NCBI GenBank assembly: GCA_006176705.1 | Contig: QRFJ01005019.1 | Coordinates: 1 to 64,000 of the forward strand | Length of the DNA: 64,000 nucleotides | Origin: Cocos nucifera | Lineage: Eukaryota > Streptophyta > Magnoliopsida > Arecales > Arecaceae | Direction: 5' to 3' | Shown: positions 44,863-57,129 of the stretch, one piece after another | Layout: each line of letters begins with the position of its first letter | Position numbering within the stretch: position 1 is the first letter of the stretch | Notes under the pieces: model-generated | What the model was told of the DNA's origin: nothing | The model's input: only the letters and a program-made list of their open reading frames with translations | The model's database searches: none | Translations under genes and position numbers: made by a program

Positions 44863-46190
44863 TTTATTCAAGATAGCGGCATTGGAAAGCAGATTAAGCT
44901 TGATGAGAAAGTCTCACAAGTGGAAAGAGCTAAGGACCAATTGGAACCAAATCAGGTTGAGCCAATAAGAACACTACCTCCTCCACCTCGTAGATCGGAA
45001 AGAGTTTTCCCGTCCCCCTGAAAGATACTTAGGTATTATTTCAGAGGATGTAGAGGAAATGTTCCTCATAGGTAATGGTGCTCATGGTGATGATCCCAAA
45101 ACCTACAACGAGGCGATATCAGATATCGACTCCGAGAAATGGCTTGAGGCAATGAAGTCAGAGAATTGACTCGATGCACTCAAACCAAGTCTGGACCTTG
45201 GTAGATCCACCAGAAGGTATAGTACCTATTGGGTGTAAATGGATCTTCAAGAGAAAGATTGGTGCAGATGGGAATGTGGAGACATTCAAGGCTAGACTGG
45301 TGGCAAAAGGTTATAGTCAACGTGAAGGCATTGACTATCAGGATACCTTTTTCCCCGGTAGCTATGCTAAAATCCATCCGCACATTGCTTGCCGTTGCAG
45401 CCTATTTCGATTATGAAATATGGCAAATGGACGTGAAAACGGCATTCCTAAATGGATATCTTGAGGAAGATATCTATATGGAACAGCCGCTAGGTTTCAC
45501 ATCCAGTGATACTGATCACAAGGTTTGCAAGCTGCAAAGGTCCATATATGGACTTAAGCAAGCATCTCGGAGCTGGAACACTCGTTTCAATGATGTGATC
45601 AAAAAGTTTGGTTTCATCAAAAATGAAGAGGAACCATGTGTTTTCAAAAGGGTCAGTGGGAGCGCTGTTGTCTTCCTCGTATTGTACGTGGATGACATCC
45701 TCCTTATTGGGAATGATATTCCCATGTTGACATCAGTCAAGATGTGGTTGTCCAAGGAATTCTCCATGAAAGACCTAGGTGAAGCATCCTTTATTCTAGG
45801 AATTAAGGTCTATAGGGATAGACCGAATAGGATGCTAGGACTTTCACAGAAGATGTACATAGAGGAAGTACTAAAGAGGTTTAGTATGGAAAACTCTAAG
45901 AGGGGATTAATACCCTTCAGACATGGTATTCATCTTTCCAAGAAGATGTGCCCCAGCACACCTGAGGAAATAGAACGCATGAGCAAGATCCCTTATGCTT
46001 CTGCAATAGGGAGCCTCATGTATGCCATGCTATGTACACGACCTGATATAGCCCATGCTGTGAGTGTCACAAGCAGATATCAGTCAAATCCAGGTGAAGA
46101 ACACTGGACTTCTGTGAAATGTATCCTTAAGTACTTGAGAAGAACTAAGGATATGATGTTGGTCTTTGGTAATGGAGAACTCCAAGTTCA
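44863..46190 (+). pseudogene. Element D reverse transcriptase, several frameshifts
   Basis: Linker region (QVEPIRTLPPPPRR) is in phase with the integrase. Extra bases in C or A/T runs near 45008, 45164 and 45350 shift the frame; from about 45365 to 46180 the palm and thumb are open, with KTAFLNGYLEEDIYM and intact YVDD (45685-45696). A further extra base near 46190 separates it from RNase H. All shifts are +1 in or beside short runs, which could be sequencing error. Confidence 0.9.
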
Positions 46191-46666
46191 AGGGATACAC
46201 AGACTCGGACTTCATGTCTGATATAGATGATCGAAAGTCGACATCTGGAAGTCTGTTTGTGTGCAATGGTGGAGCTGTCAGCTGGAAGAGTTCCAAGCAA
46301 ACTGTGATAGCAGATTCCACCATGGAAGCAGAATATATAGCTGCATCAGAGGCTGCAAAGGAAGCATTCTGGTACAAGAAGTTTGCTGCAGAAATTGGAG
46401 TAATGCCATCAGATGCCATTCCTCTTTACTGCGACAATAATGGCGCCATAGCCCTTGCTAAGGAGCCGAGGTCTCACCAGAAGTCCAAGCACATTGAGCG
46501 GCGATATCATCTCATCCGCGATTACCTTGAGAAAGGTTACGTTGAGGTCAAGAGAGTCAACTCCGCAGATAATGTGGCAGACCCACTTACAAAGCCGTTG
46601 GGCCAGCAGAAGATCGAAGCCCACCTTGAGAAGATGGGACTTAGACTTGTAGCCAATTGGCTTTAG
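46191..46666 (+). pseudogene. Element D RNase H (domain intact)
   Basis: Open from 46191 to TAG at 46666. Acidic residues: Asp of YTDSDF (46202-46204), Glu of MEAEY (46331-46333), Asp of LYCDNNG (46434-46436). It ends GLRLVANWL. Unlike A, C and E no active-site residue is lost. Confidence 0.9.
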
Positions 46667-46680
46667 GACAAGTGGGAGAT
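46667..46680 (+). other. Polypurine tract of element D
   Basis: GACAAGTGGGAGAT directly before the LTR start at 46681. Confidence 0.85.
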
Positions 46681-48966
46681 TGTTAGATATATGTGCCCTA
46701 GAAGCCAGAATTGGCTGACACTTGTAATACACTTCTAGGGGCAAAATTATAATTTTGACTATAATCAATAAAATGGGTTATTTTCTATCACATATGTGTA
46801 TTTAGTGTCTGTGATACATCCTTTGAGTTAATGGTAATGATAATTCATATTTTCAAGAGTTGAAAATTTAAGACATGAATAATCATTATTAACTCATAAA
46901 CATGCTCCCGACCATAGGATCATCACGAGGATGGTGATTGATCCGGAAGGTTGGTGTACGATCGCTTCTCTTTAGTAGATGAGTCTTGAGTCTACGGTGT
47001 GGAGACACCGGAGCGAGAGTACAGGTACTCGTTAGAGAACGAGGGCACTGAGCGTGACCACCTCGAGTAGTCATTAGGAAGTCTACCTTCTCGTCAATGA
47101 CTGACTCGATGCTGCAGTAGTGTGTCTGGTTCTTTGACCTGAGATGCATCGGCAGTTCACCTTGAGGGTGTTATAGTTTGACTACACCATTACTCGGTCT
47201 CCTAGCCATATGGAACCCTGAGGTGTATGTTGGCTATAGCATGTTCATTGTAGGAACTGGATTGCATCAAGATGGGAATCTATCTACCTCGGTGGTAGAG
47301 GAGCAGCCCTATGATGAATCATGAGAATCAAGTCCAGAAGCCCATGGCCATGGCAGAGTGAAATAATAGAAAGAGTTTCTATTTAGATTTTCACATTGGA
47401 CTCGAATCGAATGATTACATCATATGACAGAGACTAGGGTTTGACGAGTTCACCTTAACCCTAATCTGATCGGGGCTCAAGATAGAAGAACTTAATCACA
47501 CAGGTAGCTGCACCAAGAGGTTCGCATTCAGCTCTGATGGGTTGCCACCATATACTGCTAGGTGTCACTGGTGGATTTTGGGAGCAATTAGAATGATTTA
47601 GATGATCGATCATTCTAGCTGTTCGAATCAGAAGAGTTCTGATCCATCGAAAGGAGTTTCGATGATGTCTATGATAGAGATCATGACATATCCCATTACC
47701 ATACAGAACTGAACCTAACTGGGTCACACAAACAAGGGTTTGAATCTGGTGATCATCAATTGAACTGATCTAGTTCAATTGATCTGAATGAGATTCAATT
47801 AGGTTCAAGGAAAATCGTGCTAGCACTCGATTGAACCTAACGTTCTTCTTTTACTATCATAAATAAGTTGTCCTGACTGAGCCAAAGGAGTTTGTGCTCA
47901 ATCAGAGGCCTTCATATGGTCTGACTGGAGGTTGTCCAAGTCAGAAAAGGTTGTCTTATTTGTAAGACATTACCTGCCATTTTTGGTCACCTGCCATTTC
48001 TTGTTCTTTGACTTTGGTCAAAAGTCTGACCTTTGACTGGTCAAATGTTGACCATAGACACTTTGACTTTTGTCCACATGTCATGCACCTATTGGAGAGC
48101 TGGTGGGGGCCTGTCCCCCTGCCAGAACCTGGCAAGGAGGAGGGCGCACGCCACCCTAGGCGTGCGCCCAAGTTGGAGGCGCCTAGGAGTCCTTGTTGGA
48201 CAAGGACTCCACCTCCCTTTTGGATTCCAATCAGAGTTCTACTAAGAATCCAGTTTGACTGGTCTTAGGCGCCCTCTAAGGAGGAATCCAGGGGTCTCTA
48301 TTCCCACCAATCAGATTTAGATCTGATTTCACAAAGGGTTGTGATTGGTTGGGAGGAAGAGGAGTTGGATCACGCTTAGTCTATAAATAAGACCCTGCGC
48401 CCAACTCAGATTCTAATGCAATTAGAATAGAGATTTCCCATGCCCCAAGGCTGCCTCTCCCCTCTTCCTCCATGCCTAAACTTCTCCTCCTTCTCCTCTC
48501 CACGTCCAAAAGAGTTTTGGACTTAGGTTGGTGCGATTCCAGATCAAAAGAAAGGCGATCAAAAGAAGAAGGCTGCATTACTGCAAAGGACGACTGCTGA
48601 TCTTCAAAAGGAGTTTTGAAGATCCTCCAGATCAGATCCAGATCTGATTTTTGGAGACGTGATAGAGAAGAAGAGGATCTCCAGATCCAACCTGAGTGGA
48701 TACCGGTAGAGGCCAGGCGCTTGCGTGGCTAGATCCAGAACCTTCCGCTGCAATCAGGATCATCTACAGGGTAATAGGATTACCCAAATCAGGTAAATTA
48801 AATTTGATTTAATTTATCTTATTTTATTTTATTTATTAAAATAATAAGAATTAGATCTGAAACATATCAAGATCTGATTGGGATCAAGAGAAAAAATTTT
48901 GAAATATATCTCTTGATCTGATCAGATCTGGACGAACCTGGACCGGGAAATCAGGATTTTCCTTCA
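46681..48966 (+). mobile_element. 3' LTR of element D
   Basis: 2286 bp, followed by the target duplicate ACATC (48967-48971). W-boxes lie at 48004-48075 and TATAAATA at 48382-48389. It lacks the 76-bp duplication. Several lone extra bases (for example GATGGGAATC, ATGATGAATC) are absent from the other LTRs. Confidence 0.95.
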
Positions 48967-48971
48967 ACATC

Positions 48972-49013
48972 TTCTAATCCAATCAGATTAGAGACCCTCA
49001 AATCTCTCCTTAG
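48972..49013 (-). mobile_element. 42-bp piece of element C 5' LTR between D and E
   Basis: TTCTAATCCAATCAGATTAG and the following CCTC...TCCTTAG align with 25135-25183 of C's 3' LTR. CTTAG (49009-49013) is the expected target duplication of element E, with the partner beyond the right edge. Confidence 0.85.
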
Positions 49014-51312
49014 TGTTAGATATGTGTGCACTAGAAGCCAGAATTGACTGACACTAGTAATACACATCTAAGGGTAAAATTATAATTTTGACTATAAATA
49101 ATAAAATGGGTTATTTTCTATCATTACATGTATTTGAAAGTGTTTGTGATACATCTCTTGAGTTAATGTTAATGATAGTTCATATTTTCAAGAGTTAAAA
49201 ATTTAAAACATAAATTTTCATTATTAACTCATAAAATGCTTCCGACCGTAGGATCATCATGAGGATGGTGATTGATTCGAAAGGTTGGTGTACGATCACA
49301 TTTTTAGGATAGATGAGTCTTGAGTCTATGATGTAGAGATACTGAAGCGAGAGTATAGGTACTCGTTAGAGAATAAGGGCACTGAGCGTGACCATCTCGA
49401 GCAGTCATGAGGAAGTCTACCTTCTCATTGATGACTGGTTCAAAGCTGCAGTGGTGTATCTGGTTCTTTGATCTAAGGTGCATCGATAGTTCACCATGAG
49501 GATGTTATAGTTTAACTACACCATAACTCAATCTCCTAGCCATTCAAAATTCTGAGGTGTATGTTGGCTATAGCATGTTCATTATAGGAATTGGATTGCA
49601 CCGATAGGGGATCTATCTACCTCAGTAGATGAGAAGCAGCCCTATGATGATCATGAGAATTAAGTCTACAAGCCCATGGCCATGGTAGAGTAAAATAATA
49701 GAAAGAGTTTCTATTAGGATTTTTACATTGGACATGAATCGAATGATTAATTCATATGACGAAAATCAGGGTTTGATGAGATCACCTTAACCTTAATCCA
49801 ATCTGGGCTCAAGATAGAGGAACTTAATCACATAGGTAATTGCACCAAGAGGTTCATTTTTAGTTCTGATAGATTGCCACTGTATGCTGCTAGGTGTCAT
49901 CGGTAGATTTTGGAAGCAATTAGAATGATTTGGATGATCGATCATATTAGTTGTCTGAATCAAAAAAGTTCTGATCCATCGAAAGATGTTTTCGATGTTT
50001 CGATGATGTCGATGATAGAGATTGCGATGTATCCCATTACAATATAAAATTGAACCTTACTGGGTCACACAAATAAGAGTTTGGATCTAGATATCATCAA
50101 TTAAACTAATCCAATTTAATTGATTTGAATAAAATTTAATTAGATTTATGAAAATCGTGCTACCACACGATTGAGCCTAACGTTCTCCTTCAATAATCAT
50201 TAAAGCTTGTCTCGACTGAGCCAAATATGTTTGGGCTCACTCAAAAATCTTTAGTTGGTCTGGCTAGAGCTTTTCTAGGTTAGAAAAGGGTTGTCTTAAT
50301 TTATGAGATAAATTTGAGACAACACCTGCCATTTTCCATCATCTGCTAAATCTTATCCTTTGACTTTGGTCAAATGTTGACCTTTGACACTTAAACATCT
50401 GTCCATATGTCATGCATCCATATGAGAGAATATGGGGCTTTGTCTCTCTACTAAAAAGCAAAAAGAAGGGGGTGCATGCCTAGGGAGGCGTGTGCCTCAA
50501 GAGGATCATGCCTAGAGTCCCACACAGATGGGACTCCATGTTGCTTCATGCTTTCAACTTGGGTCATGCCAAAGAGTCCTCTTTGACCAATCTTGGGGCC
50601 ACCTAAGGAAGTTTATAAGGGACCCTAATCTGATTGGATCAGATCATGTCATTCCATCAATCAGATTTAGATCTGATTGCATAAAGAGCCATGATTGGTT
50701 GGGATGATGTGGCACTGCATCACGCAGCAAGGTCTGTATAAACCCTGTCTGTGCTTAGGATTGAGAGGTTCTAGCCTTTGCCCATGCCACAAGACTTCTG
50801 TCCCTTCCTCTCCATGCCACCTTTAGGTCCTCTCTCTCCTATCCATGTCCAAGACTTTTTGGGCTCGAGTTTGGTGCAATCCAAGCAAGAGAAAGGCGAC
50901 AGGAAAGGAAGAAGGTAGCACTGTTGTAAAAGACAACAGATGATCTTTAAAAGGCATTTTGAAGATCTTCAAGATCAGATCCAGATCTGATTTTTGGAGC
51001 ACAGATTGAGAAGGAGAAGATCTCTAGATTCTATCTGAGTGGACATCGGTAGATGCTAGGCGCTTGCATGGCTACATCTAGAACCTCAGGCAAACATCAA
51101 GATCATCATAGGATAATAGGATTACCCATAATAAAGGTATAATTAAACTAGATTTAATTTAATTTAATTTAATTTATTTTATTAGTTTGATAAAATTAGA
51201 TATGAAGAGTCTCAGATCTAATTTATATCTAAGAGAAAAAATTTTTGAAATATTTCTCTTGATCTAATCAGATCTGAACAAACCTGACCTAGGAAACAGG
51301 GTTTTTCCTTCA
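49014..51312 (+). mobile_element. 5' LTR of element E
   Basis: 2299 bp, TGTTAGATATGTGTG to GGTTTTTCCTTCA. The short W-box cluster at 50357-50405 has four TTGAC cores. The G/C-rich block after it differs from the young subfamily. Confidence 0.95.
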
Positions 51313-51314
51313 AC

Positions 51315-51327
51315 TGGTATCAGAGCC
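51315..51327 (+). other. Primer binding site of element E
   Basis: TGGTATCAGAGCC two bases after the LTR; continues AGGTTTT, as in C. Confidence 0.95.
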
Positions 51328-53164
51328 AGGTTTTCCAAAATTCATTAGATCTATTTTTATTTTAATTTTGATCTAATAATTAGATGATTTTAGATGTCAC
51401 ATTAGATATTATTAGATCTAAAATTAAAAATTAAAAAAATTAAATAATCTAGATCTAAGATGTATGAGATGCATGACTAGACTAGGAATAGAATTATTCT
51501 ATGTGTAGTCTAGCATAATTATAATTTTAATTTGATTAGTTATAATTTTTAAATCTATTTATTTAATCTATTTTGATACTATAAATATTATAATTAAATT
51601 TAAAAAATATAAAATAAAGTTATTTAATTTTTTTCATATGAGATATGATAGATGCATGTTTAGACTAGTTGTAGAATAGTTCTACAAAGTTATCTTTAAG
51701 AATTTAATTTGATATAATCAAATTTAAATTTTATTTTTTAGATATTTATGAGATAATTTAAATCTAAAAATATGCATGATATGATACATGAGATGCATAA
51801 AATATATATATATTTTTAAGTTAGATCAATTTTTATATGTGATACATGATCCAACTAGTTTTGTAGATTCATCATGTTTTTGATTAAGGCATTTTCCTTG
51901 ACTGTCCGATCATAAGAATAAAGAATGGTTTAAAGGTCCTCTCCTTCCATTCGATGGGGTGTTCTTATGATATGTAGGGGTGCTACGCGTTCGTCCTTAA
52001 TCAAAAATCAAAACCTTATTTTCTATAAAATCCTAGATCCTGAAATCCTAGGATTTTATTTACATATTTTATTTATGAACCCTAAACTTTATTAAGAATT
52101 AAGATTATGAAATATATTAGATCTAAAATTAAGAATTTTCAGATCTAAGACATATTCATAAAATTACGTTCGGGCTTGGGTAGCTCAATTAAGTCTAGCG
52201 GTCGATCAAATCAAATCAAGAGTCGGTTAGATGAGATCAAGAGTACTTAAATTGACCAGCCTAATAGGATTAAGTCTGGGTCAAGATCAAGTCACATAAG
52301 TGTTCAATCAAGTTAAGACCTAATTAGGTTTAGTGGTTAGAGTCTAGATTGTAGGCTAATCTGATTGGTTCTAGTTCAATAATTTGGTGTCTAAGGTAAG
52401 TTTGGTAGATATGACCGACTAGTTTTTAATTGGGAGCTATTCAACTCGAATGCATTCTTGTCGAGTTAATGGCATATCCCTTCCACCGATCTCACTTATC
52501 TATCTAAGGTGGCTAATAATCTGAGCTAATTCATGCCACTAGGTTAGTCATAATGATTATGACTATGTCAGTCAAGTTTAAAGAGACCTAAATCAAATCC
52601 TCCTAAGAAAAGATTAAGTCTAAGATCTTCCATCATTGTAGATATGCGGGCCCTTCCCTGGTTTGATTGTTCTCGGTTGGTCATAGTGGTTTAGTTGCAT
52701 CGGAAAGATGCAATCATATTTATTAGGCATTGGATGTTATGGGCTGGAGGATGGATTGGACTCAATATTTTGGATACGGTGAGAGATCCAATTAGAAATC
52801 CAATCTATGCAAATGGTGGATCTGACTTAACTAAGTAGTGGATCAATATTTCAGGCATGGTGAGATTCATGAATTAGAGACCAAGCTTGGGTGCACTATG
52901 ATTTAAGAATCATCGGACAAGAGTTGTTTACTCATTGACTAACCCATCATCAATAACTGTTAGGTGAGGTGATGAGTCAGTTGGTGGGACTGCACCACCC
53001 ACTAGAAATCATTAATTATGGAGATTTTCGCATCTCTACAGGGGGAGTGTAGGGATCCAAAGAAAATAGTGGGAGCTAATTTATTTAAATCAAACTTCTA
53101 AATAAATTGGTCAAGTCTTAATTATATAATCTGACTAGAAACTTTGACTCTCTATAGGAAAAAG
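51328..53164 (+). other. Element E 5' leader with stem-loop and candidate intron
   Basis: Stem-loop outer arms 51880-51889/51995-52004, inner arms 51909-51918/51962-51971, all perfect with compensating changes against D. Candidate intron 52396-53157 (CTAAG|GTAAGTTT ... CTCTATAG|G). It is the only uninterrupted family-1 leader here; it gives the pre-insertion sequence for D's solo LTR site. Confidence 0.75.
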
Positions 53165-53995
53165 AAAAATATCTGCATCCAACCCACTAGCTCGTATCCT
53201 GGACACCCATAGACTGATCGAACCTAATTACAAGGATTGGCTCTGAAACTTCAAAATTATTTTGAATTTTGAGAAGTTAACTCATGTACTGGACTTGGAT
53301 CCTCTCATCTTATTAATCCGTCCATCTACTGAATAGAGAGCGTCTCTTGATAAATGGATAGATGAAGATAACAAGATCAGATACTACATGTTGGGCTCGA
53401 TGTTTGATGAGCTTCAGCATCAACATGTAGATATCAAGACTGCCCACCAAATGTTGACTCACCTACAAGAGTTCTTTGGTGAACAGAGTCATGTAGCCAA
53501 ATATTAGGTCACTAAACGTCTGTTTAAGGCTAAAATGCATAATGGGTAGTCAATCCAAGATCATTATTTAATGATGATCAAGAACTTGGAAGAGCTTGAG
53601 AAGCTTAGGATGAAGTTAGACCAGGATTTATAGAATGATATAATTCTATAATTTTTGACTGATGCATATGGGTAGTTCATCATGAACTACCATATGCATA
53701 AACTTCAGAATACTCTGGTAGAGCATATGAATATGTTGGTTGCTGCTGAGCTTTCTATGAAAGGTTCGAAAGGCTCAATACTTGCTATGGAATGGACTTC
53801 TTTCAAGAGAAAGTCTTTTGGAAAGAAGAAGAAGTCTGTGAAAAGGCAGAAGGTAGAAGATGGAAAGGAAAAGAAGGCAGAGCTGAAGAAGAAGCTACTA
53901 ACAAAGGAATGTATTTACATTGTAATATTGATGGCCACTAGAGGCGAAACTGCCCTACATACCTAGCCATCCTAAAGAATAAGAAGGAGACAGGT
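53165..53995 (+). pseudogene. Element E gag remnant
   Basis: The start ATG of D is ATA here. Stops are frequent, including TAG in KY*VT (shared with C). The codon that is TGA in A, C and D is CGT (53517-53519), Arg. An open C-terminal piece (53682-53966) includes the Lys-rich tail. The zinc knuckle reads YIVILMATRG in that frame after a shift, so it is destroyed. Confidence 0.85.
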
Positions 53996-54002
53996 CCTTC
54001 TG

Positions 54003-54450
54003 GAGGTATGCTCATTATTTAATCTAACCTTATGATTTCTTCTGCATCCAGTTAGATGCTTGACTCTGGTTCTAGTGCTCATTTGTGTACTTCTATGCAG
54101 GATCTTGAGGATAGCAGGATGCTGAGGGATGGAGAGATAATCCTATACATCAAAAATGGAGCATGGTTTGCTGCTGCGGCCATGGAAACCTACCCTCTTC
54201 CACTACTATCTAACTTAGATTTAGTACTTAAGGATTGTTATTATGTGCCTGCCACAAGCAAAAATTTGATTTCTATTTCATGTTTAGCACAAGAAGGCTA
54301 TGTAATTAGTTTTCTTAAGGACCATTGTAATATTCTTTATGAAAGAAATAAAATTGTAAGTGGTTTTCTTATTAACTGTCTCTACCAGTTATATATTGTT
54401 GTATCTATCTTTAATATCAAGCAAAATGTGAATGATGTAAAATGACCTAG
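54003..54450 (+). pseudogene. Element E protease remnant
   Basis: LDSGSSAHLCTSM is intact (Asp 54062-54064), but the preceding Trp codon is TAG. It is open from 54056 to 54445, ending where D continues into the RPRDSPNDRYLWH region. Confidence 0.85.
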
Positions 54451-55318
54451 GGATAATTCAAATGATAGGTATTTATGGCACCTAAGGCAAGGTCATATAG
54501 CAGAAGATAGGGTTAACAAATTAAAGAAAATTGGACTATTGAGTCCATTGACTTACGAGTCATATCCAATTTGTGAATCATATCTTCATGGCAAAATGAC
54601 TAAACTTTCTTTTGTAGGACATGGGGAAAAGGCCACGGATCTACTTGCCCTAGTACATACTGATGTGTATGGCCCATTTGATGTATCAGCCAGAGGTAAC
54701 TTTAATTACTTCATAACCTTTATCGATAATTTATCTCAATATGGGTATCTGTATCTTATAAGACACAAGTCTGAAGTCTTTGAAAAGTTCAAGAAATTCA
54801 GACATGCAGTCGGAAAGCAAACTAAAAAATTCATTAAGGTTCTTCGATCAGATCGAGGAGGTGAATACCTTAGTCAAAAATTTTTGGACTATCTCAAAAA
54901 AAATGGCATAGTCTCTCAATGGACTCCACCTAGAATACCTCAACTCAATAGGGTTTTAGAATGGAAGAATCAGACCCTAGTAGATATGGACCGATCCATG
55001 ATGAGCTTCACAGATCTTTCTAATTTTTTTTGAAAACATACTCTATTAACTGCTATATATTTACTGAATAGGATTTTCTCTAAAATCATTTCTACCACAC
55101 CGTATCAGATATAGCATGGTAGAAAACTAAGTCTGAGTCATCTCAGAATTTGGGATTGTCTGGCTCATGTCAAAAGACAACAAGCAGACAAGTTAGACTA
55201 TAGGTCCTTTAGAGCTCGATTTATAGGATATCTTAAAGAATCATTAGCATATTATTTCTACATTCTAGAAGACCACAATGTGATTATGAGTCGGCATGCC
55301 ATTTTTCTTGAAAAATAG
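54451..55318 (+). pseudogene. Element E integrase remnant
   Basis: Open piece 54539-55033: HTDVYGPF (first Asp), FIDNLSQYGY, LRSDRGGEY (second Asp), IPQLNRVLEWKN (Glu kept). The pre-integrase Cys pair is CESYLHGK, one Cys lost. It ends at TAG 55316-55318, the shared stop, in phase with the RT linker. Confidence 0.85.
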
Positions 55319-56637
55319 TTTATTCAAGATAGCGACATTGGAAAGCAGATCAAGCTAGAGGAGAAAGTCTCCCAAGAGCAACGAGCTAAGGATCCTATGG
55401 AACCAAATCAGGTTGAGCCAATACAATCACTACCTCCTCCACCTCATAGATCGAAAAGAGTTTTTTGTCCTCTTGAGAGGTACTTAGGTACTATTTCAGA
55501 GAAAGTAGAGAAAATGTTCCTCGTAGGTAATAGGATTCATGGTGATCCCAAAACCTATGGCAAGGCGATATCGGATATTGACTCCAAAAAGTGGTTAGAG
55601 GCAATGAAGTCAAAAATTGACTCAACGCACTCCAACCAAGTCTGGACCTTGGTAGATACACTAGAAGGTATAGTACCAATTGGGTATAAATGGATGTACA
55701 AGAGAAAGATTAGTGCAGATGAAAATGTGGAGACATTCAAAGCTAGATTAGTGGCAAAAGGTTATAGTCAGCGTGAAGGCATTGACTATCAGGATACCTT
55801 TTTGCCAGTAGTTATGCTAAAATCCATCCGCACATGGCTTGCTGTTGTAGCTTATTTCAATTATGGAATATGGCAAATGGATGTGAAAAAGACATTCTTA
55901 AATAGATACCTTAAGGAAGATATCTATATAAAATAACTACTAGGTTTCACATCCAGTGATACTAATCATAAAGCATGCAAGTTGCAAAGGTCTGTATATA
56001 GACTCAAGCAAGCATCTCGGAGTTGGAATACTTATTTTAATGATGTGATCAAATTATTTGGTTTCATCAAAAATGAGGAGGAACCTTATGTTTTTTAAAG
56101 GATCAGTGAGAGTGCTATTGTCTTCCGTGTACTGTACATGGATGTTATCCTCCTTATTGAGAATGATATTCTCATGTTGATCATAGTTAAAATGTGGTTA
56201 TCTAAAGAATTCTCCATAAAATTCCTAGGAGAAGCATCCTTCATTCTAGGAATCAAGGTCTATAGAGATAGATCGAATAGGATGCTTAGTCTTTGACAGA
56301 AGATGTACATAGTGGAAGTGCTAAAGAAGTTTAGCATGAAAAATTTCAAGAGGAAATTAGTATCCTTCAGACATAGCATTCATCTCTCCGAGAAAATATG
56401 TCCCAACACATCGATGGAGATTGAACGCATGAGCAAGATCCCTTATGCTTCAGTAATAGGAAGCCTCATGTATGCCATGTTACGTACACGACCTGATATA
56501 GCCCATGCTATGAGTATCTCGAGCAGATGTCAGTCAAAATCAGATGAAGAATACTGGACTTCCGTGAAATGTATCCTTAAGTATTTAAGAAGAGCTAAGG
56601 ATATGTTGTTGGTTTTTGGTAATGGAGAACTCTAAGT
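55319..56637 (+). pseudogene. Element E reverse transcriptase remnant
   Basis: Open piece 55397-55936 covers the linker and fingers through QMDVKKTFLNRYLKEDIYIK. The active site is YMDV (56135-56146), so inactive. Several stops follow (near 55936, 56097, 56297). 56303-56635 is the open C-terminal thumb. Confidence 0.85.
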
Positions 56638-57113
56638 CTAGAGGTATACAGAGTTGAATTTTATGTCCGATATAGATGATCGAAGGTTGATATCTGAGAG
56701 TCTATTTGTGTGTAATGGTGGTGCTGTTAGTTGAAAGAGTTTCAAGCAAACTATGATAGCAGATTTCACTATGGAAGTAGAATACATTGCTACATCAAAA
56801 GCTGCAAAGGAGGCATTCTGGTACAAGAAATTTACCACAGAGATTGGAGTGATACCATTGGATATCATTCCTCTATACTGCGACAATAATGGCACCATAG
56901 CCCTTGCTAAGGAGCCGAGATCTCACCAAAAATCCAAGCACATCGAGCAGTGATATGACCTCATCTATGATTACCTTGAGAAAGGTAATGTCGAGGTCAA
57001 GAGAGTCGACTCCGCATACAATGTGGCTAACCTACTCATAAAGCCGTTAGGCCAGTAGAAGATCAAACCCACCGTAAGAAGATGGGGACTTAGATTTATA
57101 GCCAATTAGTTTT
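56638..57113 (+). pseudogene. Element E RNase H remnant
   Basis: The TDSDF motif is changed (RV*RVEFYV-like reading near 56645); ADFTMEVEYIATSKAAKEAF keeps one Glu; LYCDNNGTIAL keeps Asp. Stops near 56734, 56952 and 57058. The reading ends before GTTAAGTGGGAGTT. Confidence 0.8.
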
Positions 57114-57116
57114 AGG

Positions 57117-57129
57117 TTAAGTGGGAGTT
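57117..57129 (+). other. Polypurine tract of element E
   Basis: TTAAGTGGGAGTT precedes the LTR start TGTTAAATATATATG at 57130. Confidence 0.75.

Larger units (their letters stand above)
33217..48966 (+). mobile_element. Copia family-1 element D, nested in C, TSD ACATC
   Basis: 5' LTR 33217-35574, primer site 35577, leader, gag, pol, polypurine tract 46667-46680, 3' LTR 46681-48966; ACATC flanks both ends. A reverse solo LTR (35841-38127) lies in the leader. A 1000-N gap (40220-41219) is flanked by two copies of the same leader-gag segment. Without gap, duplicate and solo LTR the element would be about 10.5 kb. LTRs are near-identical except a 76-bp duplication and scattered indels, so insertion is recent. 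It is the best representative of the family here. Confidence 0.95.
24467..49013 (-). mobile_element. Copia family-1 element C, older subfamily, split by D and E
   Basis: Reverse element: 3' LTR 24467-26741, pol and gag 26742-30690, leader 30691-32556, primer site 32557-32570, 5' LTR from 32573. The 5' LTR is interrupted at 33217 by element D, shows 42 more bases at 48972-49013, and is interrupted again by E at 49014. The remaining ~1.6 kb should lie right of the window. The two LTRs differ at many positions, so C is much older than D. It is inserted in the family-B element. Confidence 0.85.

Noticed and set aside
46889..47149. LTR antisense ORFs as genes (84-88 codons, seen in every young LTR)
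   Set aside because: Repeated because the LTR is repeated; no domain, broken in element E. Listed only as a low-interest finding.
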